Source of the DNA: Actinomycetales bacterium
Lineage (GTDB): Bacteria > Actinomycetota > Actinomycetes > Actinomycetales > Microbacteriaceae
DNA: 55,843 nucleotides
NCBI GenBank assembly: GCA_015654575.1
Contig: JAATGR010000141.1
Location: forward strand, 1-55,843
Direction of reading: 5' to 3'
Shown here: one piece after another, positions 33,224 to 40,467 of the stretch
Layout: each line of letters opens with the position of its first letter
Numbering within the stretch: position 1 is the first letter of the stretch
Made by a program: the position numbers and the translations under genes
Notes under the pieces: model-generated
What the model saw: the letters and a program-made list of their open reading frames with translations, nothing else
What the model was told of the DNA's origin: nothing
The model's database searches: none

Positions 33224-34483
33224 TCACGCCGCCGGATCGCGCGGCTCGTCCGTGGTGCCGCGGTCACGGGGAGACTCGTCGCGGGTGAAGACCGTCAGCA
33301 CGACCAGCGCGACGACCTGGAGCCCCGCCACGATCAGGAACGCCCACATCGAGGAGGCCCAGGCCATCACGAAGCCGCCCACCAGGGCGCCGGCGCCGTA
33401 GCCGATGCTCGTGAAGCTGGAGAAGAGTCCGAGACCCAGGGCACGATTGCGCGGCACCAGCTCGCGTGTCGCGATCATCGTGAGGGACGGATACAGCGGG
33501 GAGAACCCCACGCCGATGAGCACCGCCCCCGCCGATGCCACCCAGAAGTTCGTCGCCAGCGCCAGCACGGTGAGGCCGGCGGCGAGGCAACTGAGCGAGA
33601 TGGCGGTCGAGCGCAGCGGACCGATCCGGTCGGGCAACGACGCGAGGGCGAGGCGGGCGAGGATGACGCTCACGGCGAAGACGGCGTAGACGGACGCGGC
33701 GCCGGTGATCCCCGTGGAGGGGACGCCCGCCGAGACGAGGTGGACGATCAGGAACGCGATCATGATGCCCTCGCCGCACCATGCAGCCGCGGCGACCACG
33801 CCCGGCACCCAGACCGCGCGAAGGCTGTGCCACAGGGCCTTGCCGCTCTGGCGCGGCAGGCTGATCGGTCCGGTCGCGGTCGAGACCGGCGGCATCTTCT
33901 TCGGGTGCGGCAGCAGTGCGATCGTCGCCGCGGTGGCCAGTTCGAGTGCGGCGCAGACCAGGAAGACGGTGGTGGTGCCTCCCATCTGCTCGACCGCCGT
34001 GCCCAGTTGCGGGCCCAGCGCGAGACCGATCCAGACGCTCAGGCCGAAATAGCTGAGCGCCTTGCCGCGCTGCGGGGCCGGCGTGATGGCGACGAGCCAC
34101 GCCATGACGAGCGTCATCGCCGCGGCGTTTCCCAGGCCGAAGAGCACCCGGCTCAGCGCGGCGCCCCACAGCGCGGGAAGAACCGCGAGCAGGAGCATCG
34201 CGCCGGCGGCGATCACGCTGCCGCTCAGTGCGGTGAGACGGTATCCGCGTCGGTCGGCCAATGCGCCGGCGGCGGGCATCGCGACCATCGAGGCCACCGC
34301 TGCCAGTGCGATGATCGAGCCGGCAAGGGTGCTGTCTCCGCCGAGCGTGTTCTCGACGTATTCCGGGATGACCGGTGTGCTGGCCGAGTTGGTCACGCCG
34401 CCAAGGGTGGAGGCGATGAAGATCAGCCAGAACGGGATCGTGCGGGTGACGTCGCGGGAGGCGGCCACCGTCGCTGCTGTCAC
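33224..34483 (-). CDS. MFS transporter
   Basis: A protein of about 419 residues with roughly twelve hydrophobic segments, starting with IPFWLIFIASTLGGVTNSAS. The major-facilitator loop motif appears as GALADRRGYRLTAL after the second segment. The best start is the GTG at 34483, which overlaps the RidA stop (GTGA) and has GGAG upstream; a GTG at 34519 would lie inside the RidA gene. It is co-transcribed with the RidA-like gene from operator 6. It could import the substrate or export a product; nothing in the sequence decides this. It ends seven bases from the convergent deaminase gene. Confidence 0.88.
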   Translation of the reverse strand: MTAATVAASRDVTRTIPFWLIFIASTLGGVTNSASTPVIPEYVENTLGGDSTLAGSIIALAAVASMVAMPAAGALADRRGYRLTALSGSVIAAGAMLLLAVLPALWGAALSRVLFGLGNAAAMTLVMAWLVAITPAPQRGKALSYFGLSVWIGLALGPQLGTAVEQMGGTTTVFLVCAALELATAATIALLPHPKKMPPVSTATGPISLPRQSGKALWHSLRAVWVPGVVAAAAWCGEGIMIAFLIVHLVSAGVPSTGITGAASVYAVFAVSVILARLALASLPDRIGPLRSTAISLSCLAAGLTVLALATNFWVASAGAVLIGVGFSPLYPSLTMIATRELVPRNRALGLGLFSSFTSIGYGAGALVGGFVMAWASSMWAFLIVAGLQVVALVVLTVFTRDESPRDRGTTDEPRDPAA

Positions 34484-34977
34484 AACGAGGTCTCCGGGTG
34501 GCACTCGAGGCTCAGCCACAGTTCGAAGCAGTTGTTGCGCGAGAGCGACGTCGCTCCGATGGATGCGCGGCCCACGCTCCCGATCTCCTCACCGAACACG
34601 TCGAGGAAGAGATCGGTCGCGCCGTTGGCGACGAGATGGAGATCCTCGAAGCCGGGAGGGCACACCACGAAGCACAGTGCGCGCGAGAGGCTGACAACGT
34701 TGTCCAGCGAGCCGACCGCGTACCGGATCATGCCGAGCGTGTGCACCGCTGTCAGTCGCGCAGCGGCGTACCCCTCCTCGATTGTGACGTCGACGCCGAT
34801 CGCGCCGGGATGGAGCCGCTGGCCCGCGCGACTCTCCGGCGTGAGGCCGGCGAGCTCGACGAGGTTCCCGATCCGGTGGAACGGCTTCATGCGTCCGTAG
34901 CGGGCCCCGAACGGGGGATCCGAGTAGTCCGGGATGCTCAGGCCGAGCTCCTCGGCCTTCTGCTCTGCACTCGCCAT
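34480..34977 (-). CDS. RidA/YjgF-family protein A
   Basis: A 165-residue member of the RidA (YjgF/YER057c/UK114) superfamily, of the longer subgroup of about 150-170 residues. It has the family pattern GNLVELAGLTPES, GYAAARLTAVHTLGMIRYAVGSLDNV and a C-terminal GRASIGATSLSRNNCFEL. The Arg in GRASIG sits where the substrate-binding arginine of RidA-type deaminases is found. It starts at an ATG with GGAGGAG upstream and is divergent from a paralogue across operator 6. RidA hydrolyses reactive enamines/imines and RutC acts on aminoacrylate, so clearance of an imine intermediate is plausible. Confidence 0.88.
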   Translation of the reverse strand: MASAEQKAEELGLSIPDYSDPPFGARYGRMKPFHRIGNLVELAGLTPESRAGQRLHPGAIGVDVTIEEGYAAARLTAVHTLGMIRYAVGSLDNVVSLSRALCFVVCPPGFEDLHLVANGATDLFLDVFGEEIGSVGRASIGATSLSRNNCFELWLSLECHPETSL

Positions 34978-34994
34978 CGTTCTCGCTCCTCCAT

Positions 34995-35025
34995 TTGTAT
35001 CCGATACCAACTAGAATGGATCCAC
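34995..35025. promoter_or_regulatory. Twin-box operator 6 (divergent; left box degenerate)
   Basis: The right box GGATCC starts at 35018; exactly 21 bp upstream, at 34997, lies GTATCC in TTTGTATCCGA. TAGAAT (35012-35017) next to the right box is a good -10 for the rightward RidA gene. This is the only site with a mismatch in a box, so weaker repression is possible. Confidence 0.75.
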
Positions 35026-35046
35026 TCTAGCCATGATGGAGGAAGC

Positions 35047-35556
35047 ATGCTGCGGAGCGCAGAGGAACGTGTCTCGGAGCTCGGACTTGTCGTCCCCGAC
35101 TACTCGAATCCCCCCTATGGAACCCGCTACGCGACGATGAAGGCATTCCACCATCTCGGGCGCACGCTCACGATCAGCGGCATCACCCCGGAGGACCGTT
35201 CCGGCAACAAGGTGCATCCCGGTCGGGTCGGGCAGAACGTCACGGTCGAACAGGGATATGCGGCGGCCCGGTATGCGGCGATCAACGTCCTCGGTCTGAT
35301 CCGGTACGCGGTCGGATCGCTGGACGAGGTCGCGGGATTCGTCCGCACGCTGACCTTCGTCTGCGTCGATCCGGACTTCTGGGATGTGAACCTCGTGACC
35401 AACGGCGCAGCGGACCTATTCGTCGAGGTGTTCGGCGACAGTGTGGGGCGTTCGACGTCGGCCGGGATCGGGGTGACGAGCCTCTCCGGCGGCAACGTCT
35501 TCGAGATGGTGACGGTTGTCGAGACCCGCAGCCCCGCTCCGGGGAATCCGGCATGA
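35047..35556 (+). CDS. RidA/YjgF-family protein B, putative active-site Arg replaced
   Basis: A 169-residue paralogue of the divergent RidA protein, with matching blocks (VVPDYSNPPYGTRYATMKAFHHLG, GYAAARYAAINVLGLIRYAVGSLDEV split here only by description). At the C-terminus it reads STSAGIGVTSLSGGNVFEM where the other copy has GRASIGATSL. By my alignment the expected arginine becomes serine, so imine hydrolysis may be lost. GGAGGAAGC precedes the ATG. Its stop overlaps the start of the intact Amidohydrolase_2 gene, with which it is co-transcribed. It could be a partner subunit for protein A, since RidA proteins are trimers, but that is speculation. Confidence 0.85.
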   Translation: MLRSAEERVSELGLVVPDYSNPPYGTRYATMKAFHHLGRTLTISGITPEDRSGNKVHPGRVGQNVTVEQGYAAARYAAINVLGLIRYAVGSLDEVAGFVRTLTFVCVDPDFWDVNLVTNGAADLFVEVFGDSVGRSTSAGIGVTSLSGGNVFEMVTVVETRSPAPGNPA

Positions 35557-36461
35557 GGGTCGATACCCACCTGCACGTCTATGCCGATCCCGCCCGGGGG
35601 CGATACGAGATCGAGAACTTCCCGATCGTGGAGTACGGCCACATGGATCACGTGCCGCTGGCAGGTGTGGGTGGCTCCGTGACGGACGCGCTGGCAGCGC
35701 TCGACGATGCCGGATTCGACTACGCGACGGTGCTCGGCAGCTACGAGGTGCCGGGTTATCCGGACCTGCCCCCAGGGCTCGACCACTGGCCCTCGGACCC
35801 GGTCCACGGGCGCTACCGAGACGACCTGATCGCCTATAACCGCTGGGTGTGTGAGATGACCGCTCCGCACGATCAGCTGATCCCGTTCGTCAGTGCCAAC
35901 CCGGCGGTGATGACCTCCGCCCAGTCCTACGCCCATCTCGCCGAGGCCTTCGGGGACTGGGGCGCGAAGGGGCTGAAGGTGCACCCGATCGGCATTCGCA
36001 CGTTTCCGGACGATCCGGGCATGGACGGCGTCTACGACGCGTGCGTGCAGGCGGGAGTGCCGATCGTCTTCCATTCCGGGCCGGACACCCGGGGGCGCGG
36101 GTTCTCGGAGCCGGAGCGCTTCGGTGGGCTCGCCGCGTCCCGGCCGGAGCTGAAGCTCGTTCTCGCGCACCTCGGCGGCGGCTCGTGGCGCGCCACCACC
36201 GCGCTCGCGGCCACGCACCCGCAGCTCATGTTCGACATGTCCGAGATCGTGATCTGGATCGGCGCGAGCGCCGGCCCGACCGTGCACGAGGTCGCGTCGC
36301 TGGTGCGCGACATCGGCGTCGAGCGGGTCCTCACCGGGTCGGACTTCCCGTGGTACACGCCGGGGCTGACCGCCGAGCGCATCGAATCGTTGCCCGGCTT
36401 CTCCCGGCAGGAGCGCGATCTGCTCCTCGGCGAGAACGCGGCCCGGCTGCTCGGACTCTAG
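35553..36461 (+). CDS. Amidohydrolase_2-family hydrolase, metal site intact
   Basis: A 302-residue TIM-barrel metal hydrolase. The N-terminal motif is VDTHLHVYA (H6, H8), followed by GLKVHPIGI, the mid-barrel His in IVFHSGPD, His in LAHLGGGSW and the catalytic Asp in TGSDFPWY. The family includes 2-pyrone-4,6-dicarboxylate lactonase, decarboxylases and hydratases. The start overlaps the RidA stop by four bases. It is the catalytic-looking counterpart of the altered protein at 32012. A weak hairpin lies between it and the convergent monooxygenase gene. Confidence 0.88.
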   Translation: MRVDTHLHVYADPARGRYEIENFPIVEYGHMDHVPLAGVGGSVTDALAALDDAGFDYATVLGSYEVPGYPDLPPGLDHWPSDPVHGRYRDDLIAYNRWVCEMTAPHDQLIPFVSANPAVMTSAQSYAHLAEAFGDWGAKGLKVHPIGIRTFPDDPGMDGVYDACVQAGVPIVFHSGPDTRGRGFSEPERFGGLAASRPELKLVLAHLGGGSWRATTALAATHPQLMFDMSEIVIWIGASAGPTVHEVASLVRDIGVERVLTGSDFPWYTPGLTAERIESLPGFSRQERDLLLGENAARLLGL

Positions 36462-36482
36462 GTCGGTTCCGCGAGCCGGACC
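36461..36482. terminator. Imperfect hairpin between convergent genes
   Basis: GGTCGGTTC (36461-36469) pairs with GAGCCGGACC (36473-36482) with one bulge and one G-T pair, around a three-base loop. It starts at the last base of the hydrolase stop codon and lies just before the stop of the minus-strand monooxygenase. No T-tract. Confidence 0.4.
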
Positions 36483-36487
36483 TGGTC

Positions 36488-37582
36488 TCACAGTGCCGCG
36501 CGCAGCCCCCGGCTCACGAGCAGCGGGTGGATGTCATCCGCGAACCGCGACATGCCGTCCTCCCACAGCGGCCAGCCGAGCAGGCACCCATCAATCCCGA
36601 CGTCCGTCAGCCACTCCAGGCCATCGGCGACCTGTGTCGGGGTGCCGACCAGCGGCACGCCGCCATCCCCGGCGACCCAGCTGAACCGTCGCGCCGCGGT
36701 CGAGTTGTCACCGGCGACCTCCGCCTCGACGCCCATGATCTTCAGTGCGTTGATCGCGGCGTCGTGCATGCCGTGCTCCTGCGCGTAATAGTGCAGGAAG
36801 TCCCGCGCGGCCTGTTCGCTCTCGCCGTCGACGACGTAGCCGAACGTCCACACCTCGAGATCCCTGCCGAACTTCTCCCGCGCCTGCCGCTTGGCGTTGG
36901 CGACCTGTTCGGTCGCGAGCTCGCGATCGTCGCTGAGCTTCACGTACAGCTTGTCGGTGTGCGCCAACGCGAAATCGAGACCGCGGCCAGACATCGCCGC
37001 GTTCATGATCTGCGGCCGCGCGCCCAGCGGCTTCGGCTTCGACACCGCGCCGTGCAGCTGGAAGAACTCGCCCTCGAAGTCGAACTCGGCCTCTTCGGAC
37101 CACAGCCTCTCGACGATCTCGATCCACTCGTCCGCCATGTCGTAGCGGCGATCGTGGTGGAGGAGGTTCGTGCCGAACATCTCCATCTCGGGCCGGTACC
37201 AGCCGGCGAGCACGTTGATGCCGGCCCTCCCGCCGGTCACGTGATCGATGGTCGCCATCTGCTTCGCGGCCATCACGGGGTGCACGACCGGCATCGCGAC
37301 GGTGGCGAAGACCCGCGCCGAGTGGGTCACGGCCCCGACCGCGGCGGCCCAGGTCAACGTGTCGTAGGCGTCCGAGTGGGGATCGTGTTCCCCGCCGTAC
37401 CCCTTCCACCGGGAGATCGGGACGATGGCTTCGAATCCCATCGCCTCGGCGCGGGCGGCGAGGTCGGTGACGCGCGACCAGTCGGTGGTCAGTGCGCCCG
37501 GGATCGTGGTGAAGGTGATACCCGGAGCGAGGTTGGTGCCGAAGGTCCCGAGCTGCAGCCGATTCGTCGTCATACCGGTCAC
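36488..37582 (-). CDS. RutA-like LLM-class flavin monooxygenase
   Basis: A 364-residue luciferase-like flavin monooxygenase. It closely follows the pattern of pyrimidine oxygenase RutA: RWKGYGG near residue 60, RVFATVAMPVVHPVMAAKQ, ATIDHVTGGRAGINVLAGW, RRYDMADEWIEIVERLW and FDFEGEFFQLHG. RutA-group enzymes use FMNH2 and O2 to break an amide C-N bond in uracil, and relatives attack other amides or C-S bonds, so an amide or ureide ring is a likely substrate. FMNH2 must come from a flavin reductase not seen here. The GTG start overlaps the cupin stop (GTGA); an ATG at 37573 is an alternative. Confidence 0.88.
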   Translation of the reverse strand: MTGMTTNRLQLGTFGTNLAPGITFTTIPGALTTDWSRVTDLAARAEAMGFEAIVPISRWKGYGGEHDPHSDAYDTLTWAAAVGAVTHSARVFATVAMPVVHPVMAAKQMATIDHVTGGRAGINVLAGWYRPEMEMFGTNLLHHDRRYDMADEWIEIVERLWSEEAEFDFEGEFFQLHGAVSKPKPLGARPQIMNAAMSGRGLDFALAHTDKLYVKLSDDRELATEQVANAKRQAREKFGRDLEVWTFGYVVDGESEQAARDFLHYYAQEHGMHDAAINALKIMGVEAEVAGDNSTAARRFSWVAGDGGVPLVGTPTQVADGLEWLTDVGIDGCLLGWPLWEDGMSRFADDIHPLLVSRGLRAAL

Positions 37583-37938
37583 TTATAGACCACGTAGAAC
37601 TTGCGGACCGGTTCGATCACAGTCCACTCGCCGGTCCAGCCGATCGGGAAGAACGCGGCGCTGCCGGCGGTCAGTTCCACCGCGTCCTCGCCGTCGCGCT
37701 TCACGCTCATGCGGCCGGAGAGGATGTGGACGATCTCGCCTCGCCCGGTGAACTCCCATCGGGAGACTCCCGGGTCGCTCTCCCAGACGCCGGAGATCAC
37801 GGTGCGGTCGTCGTTGACGAACTCGACCTTTCCGCGGACGATGATCTCGCCCGAGAGTGGCTGCGCGTTCGGCGGGGCGAGGGGTTTGGCTTCGAGTTCT
37901 GCGGCGTCCAGATCGGCCGGGCGGATTACATGCGTCAT
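37579..37938 (-). CDS. Small cupin protein, Cupin_3 (ureidoglycine-aminohydrolase-like)
   Basis: A 119-residue single-domain cupin. The core runs from SGVWESDPGVSRWEF through EIVHILSGRMSV to AGSAAFFPIGWTGEWTVIEPVRKFYVVYK; the last block is characteristic of Cupin_3 proteins related to (S)-ureidoglycine aminohydrolase and ethanolamine-utilisation cupins. The function of these small forms is poorly known. The start ATG at 37938 has no ribosome-binding site: TAGGAT of operator 7 on the minus strand lies so that transcription would begin at the A of ATG, the same geometry as at 5395. It is coupled to the RutA-like gene. Confidence 0.85.
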   Translation of the reverse strand: MTHVIRPADLDAAELEAKPLAPPNAQPLSGEIIVRGKVEFVNDDRTVISGVWESDPGVSRWEFTGRGEIVHILSGRMSVKRDGEDAVELTAGSAAFFPIGWTGEWTVIEPVRKFYVVYK

Positions 37939-37940
37939 GA

Positions 37941-37971
37941 TTGGATCCTAAATATCTAATAATGGATCCGC
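37941..37971. promoter_or_regulatory. Twin-GGATCC operator 7 (divergent), with leaderless promoter
   Basis: GGATCC boxes start at 37943 and 37964, 21 bp apart. On the minus strand the left box reads TAGGATCCAATC followed at once by the cupin ATG, putting the start codon seven bases after a -10-like TAGGAT. The rightward gene (38008) has a normal leader with GGGAGAGG. Confidence 0.85.
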
Positions 37972-38007
37972 AAGTACGGTGTGCGGAGAGCGGGAGAGGT
38001 GTCGGAC

Positions 38008-39027
38008 ATGATCGAGACGGTGCGGGGCCCGGTCGCTCCGGGCGATCTGGGCGTCACCTGCATGCACGACCACATCCTGAGCGACTCCTCCCGGTTACGG
38101 CGCGACGGCGCGCAGCCCGCCCCCGACCTCGAACGGGTATCGCTCGAGAACCTGGGGTATCTGCGCTGGAACATGCTCGCATCCATCGACAACCTCCGCC
38201 TGGACGACGAGGAGGCGATCGTCGCGGACCTTGCCGACGGGGTCTCGCGCGGCCAGCGCACCCTCGTCGAGTGCTCCTCCCTCGGGCTCGGCCCCAACCA
38301 CGCGGCGCTTGCGGCGGTGTCGGTCTCGTCGGGGATGCAGATCGTCAGTGCATACGGTGCCTACATCCCGCGCACGGTGCCCGGGTGGGTCTCCGAACTC
38401 TCGGAGTCGGCGCTGGAGGAGCACTTCCTGGAAGCGCTGACCGTTGCCGTTCCCGGCACCGCCTTCCGGGCCGGGATGCTCGGAATCATGGGGACGACCG
38501 ATGAGCTGGCCGAGCGTGAACGGGTGCAACTGCGCGCGGCCGGTCGCGCGGCGGCACGCACGGGCGCCGCCGTGTCGGTGCGTCTGGACGGCGACGCGTT
38601 CCACGGGCCCGCGGTGATCGCCCTGCTCGAGGGTGTCGGGCTGCCCGCCGACCGGATCGTCTTCACCAACGCCGACGAATACATGGATGCCGCGTACTGG
38701 TCCGATCTGTCGGCGGCGGGCGCCGTGCTGGAGATGTGCTTCGGCACCGAGGCGTGCCATGTTGGCCGGGTCGACAACCCGTCGGATCGGGAGCGCCTCG
38801 CCTTCTTCCCGGAGTTCGTCCTCGCGCACCCGCTCTCACGGCACGTGCTGGGGCAGTCACTGTGGACCAAAGCGCAGCTTGCGGCCTACGGCGGCCACGG
38901 CTACGGCTACCTGATGGGACGCATCGTCCCGCAGCTGCGTTCGCTCGGGGTGTCGTCGCAACGCCTCGATGCGATGCTGGTCACCGAGCCGAGGCGTGTG
39001 CTCGATCGCGACGCCGCCGCGGAGTAG
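38008..39027 (+). CDS. Phosphotriesterase-family paralogue 4, most metal ligands lost
   Basis: A 339-residue paralogue of the protein at 30910-31938. The first motif is kept as H20-D-H22 (CMHDHILSD), but the bridging Glu is replaced (GIMGTT for GEIGTS), the first later His is absent (AVSVRLDGD), the second is Asn (VFTNADE) and the final Asp is Ser (LGQSLWTKAQL). The same four positions are lost as in paralogue 3, with the shared VRLDG/IRLDG and WTKxQL replacements, so the two form one subfamily that evolved from a metal-free or metal-altered ancestor. Frame and ribosome-binding site are intact. Function unknown. Confidence 0.88.
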   Translation: MIETVRGPVAPGDLGVTCMHDHILSDSSRLRRDGAQPAPDLERVSLENLGYLRWNMLASIDNLRLDDEEAIVADLADGVSRGQRTLVECSSLGLGPNHAALAAVSVSSGMQIVSAYGAYIPRTVPGWVSELSESALEEHFLEALTVAVPGTAFRAGMLGIMGTTDELAERERVQLRAAGRAAARTGAAVSVRLDGDAFHGPAVIALLEGVGLPADRIVFTNADEYMDAAYWSDLSAAGAVLEMCFGTEACHVGRVDNPSDRERLAFFPEFVLAHPLSRHVLGQSLWTKAQLAAYGGHGYGYLMGRIVPQLRSLGVSSQRLDAMLVTEPRRVLDRDAAAE

Positions 39028-39048
39028 GGCGGCATCCGCGCTGCGCGA

Positions 39049-40401
39049 TCAGGCGGCGTCGTAGACGATTCGCCCGCCGGCCACGGTGCGCGCCACCGTC
39101 GCGCCGGCCAGGTCGTCATCGGAGGCCGTCAGCGGATCAACCGTGAGCTCGGCCCAGTCGGCCAGCCTTCCGGGGGAGAGCATGCCGCGGTCGTGCTCGG
39201 TGAAGGCGGCGAACGCGGCGTCCGTCGTGGCCGCCCGCAGAGCCTCCTCCGGGGTGAGCCGCTGCGCGATGCCCACCGGCGTTTCGAGGCCGCGAACCGC
39301 CCTCGTGCGGGTAAACCACATCAGGCGCAGCGGATCGAACGGGAAGTACGGGCCGTCGGAGCCGAGCGCGACGCGCACGCCGGCATCGAGCCACGATCGC
39401 AGCGGGTTCGCCTCGTCGGCGCCCACCGAGTCGCGCAGCCACGCGCCGTTGTGCCATTGGATGGCCGGCTGCGACGAGACCAGGACGCCGAGCCGCGCGG
39501 CCTCGGCGAGCACCCGCGCATCCGGTTCCAGATAGGCGTGGATGAGCCGGAAGCGCAGGTCGCGGAGGGGGACGACGGCGTCGACCCGAGCGAAGGATTC
39601 GAGGGCCAGGCGCATGGCGCGTCCGCCGATCGCGTGCACGCCCAGCGCCCAGCCGTTGCGGGCGCAGAACAGTGCGATCCGATCGAGGTCGGCGTCCGAG
39701 ATCGCGCGCACGCCGTGCTCGCCGGTGGCGGGCCAGGGGCGTTCCCGTAGCGCCTGCATCCGCTTGCCTTCGCCGTCGACGTAGACCTTGAGCGCCCCGA
39801 ACGACAGCGTGTCGTCGCCGAACCCCGATCCGACGCCGAGTCCGCCGATCGCGTCGATCACCTCCTCCGCGGTCGTGACGGCGTCGCGGAGCCCTTCGAA
39901 ATAGGGCATGGCGACCACGCGCAAGGAGAGTCCGCCGTCCCGGTGGGCTGCGTGATAGCCGCGCACGGTCTCTGCCGTGGCCCAGGGGTCGACGACGGTG
40001 GTGATGCCGAGGCCGTGCAGCAGTGGTTGGATCCGGATCAGGCCCTGTCGGCGCTCGGCCGGCGTCGGAGGGTCGGCGCCGTTCCAGTCCGCATCGAGGG
40101 CGGTGCGCGCCATCGCCTCCTGGAACTCGTCGATCGTGGGCTCGCGGTCGGGGAAGAGGTCGACGACTTTGATCCCGCCGCGCTGAAGGTAGAAGTGGGA
40201 GTCCACGAAGCCCGGCACGATCACCCCGCGTGCGGTCTGCTCGACGGCGTCTGGGCAGGCTGCGCGCAGCGCGGCCGCCGTGCCGGTCGCGACGATGCGG
40301 GCGCTATCGACCACCATCGCCTCGACGTAGGGCGAGCCCGGATCCATCGTGATGATGTCCCCCCGGACGAGGATCGGACGAGAGTCATATATTGGATCCA
40401 T
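39049..40401 (-). CDS. YtcJ-like amidohydrolase 2, HxH altered to HxY
   Basis: A 450-residue paralogue of the amidohydrolase at 22730. The N-terminal segment (GDIITMDPGSPYVEAMVVDSARIVATG) and later motifs are kept: Lys in GALKVYVDGEG, His in GVHAIGG, His in LIHAYLEPD and Asp in LGSDGPYF. The first motif, however, is DSHFYLQRGG, so the second histidine of HxH is tyrosine. The ATG at 40401 lies within the left box of operator 8 and has no ribosome-binding site; TAAAAT upstream on the same strand makes a leaderless start likely. A longer frame to 40623 would read through the operator and into the divergent gene, so I rejected it. Confidence 0.86.
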   Translation of the reverse strand: MDPIYDSRPILVRGDIITMDPGSPYVEAMVVDSARIVATGTAAALRAACPDAVEQTARGVIVPGFVDSHFYLQRGGIKVVDLFPDREPTIDEFQEAMARTALDADWNGADPPTPAERRQGLIRIQPLLHGLGITTVVDPWATAETVRGYHAAHRDGGLSLRVVAMPYFEGLRDAVTTAEEVIDAIGGLGVGSGFGDDTLSFGALKVYVDGEGKRMQALRERPWPATGEHGVRAISDADLDRIALFCARNGWALGVHAIGGRAMRLALESFARVDAVVPLRDLRFRLIHAYLEPDARVLAEAARLGVLVSSQPAIQWHNGAWLRDSVGADEANPLRSWLDAGVRVALGSDGPYFPFDPLRLMWFTRTRAVRGLETPVGIAQRLTPEEALRAATTDAAFAAFTEHDRGMLSPGRLADWAELTVDPLTASDDDLAGATVARTVAGGRIVYDAA

Positions 40402-40422
40402 AAGATCTATTTTAGGATCCAT
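40392..40422. promoter_or_regulatory. Twin-GGATCC operator 8 (divergent), overlapping a start codon
   Basis: GGATCC boxes start at 40394 and 40415, 21 bp apart. The left box overlaps the ATG (40399-40401) of the leftward amidohydrolase; TAAAAT on the minus strand ends seven bases before that ATG. On the plus strand TAGGAT (40413-40418) could be the -10 for the rightward oxidase operon. Confidence 0.85.
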
Positions 40423-40467
40423 ACTGAAGACGTCTGTTCTGCTTTTGACAGGACGCCGGGAGGCCCC

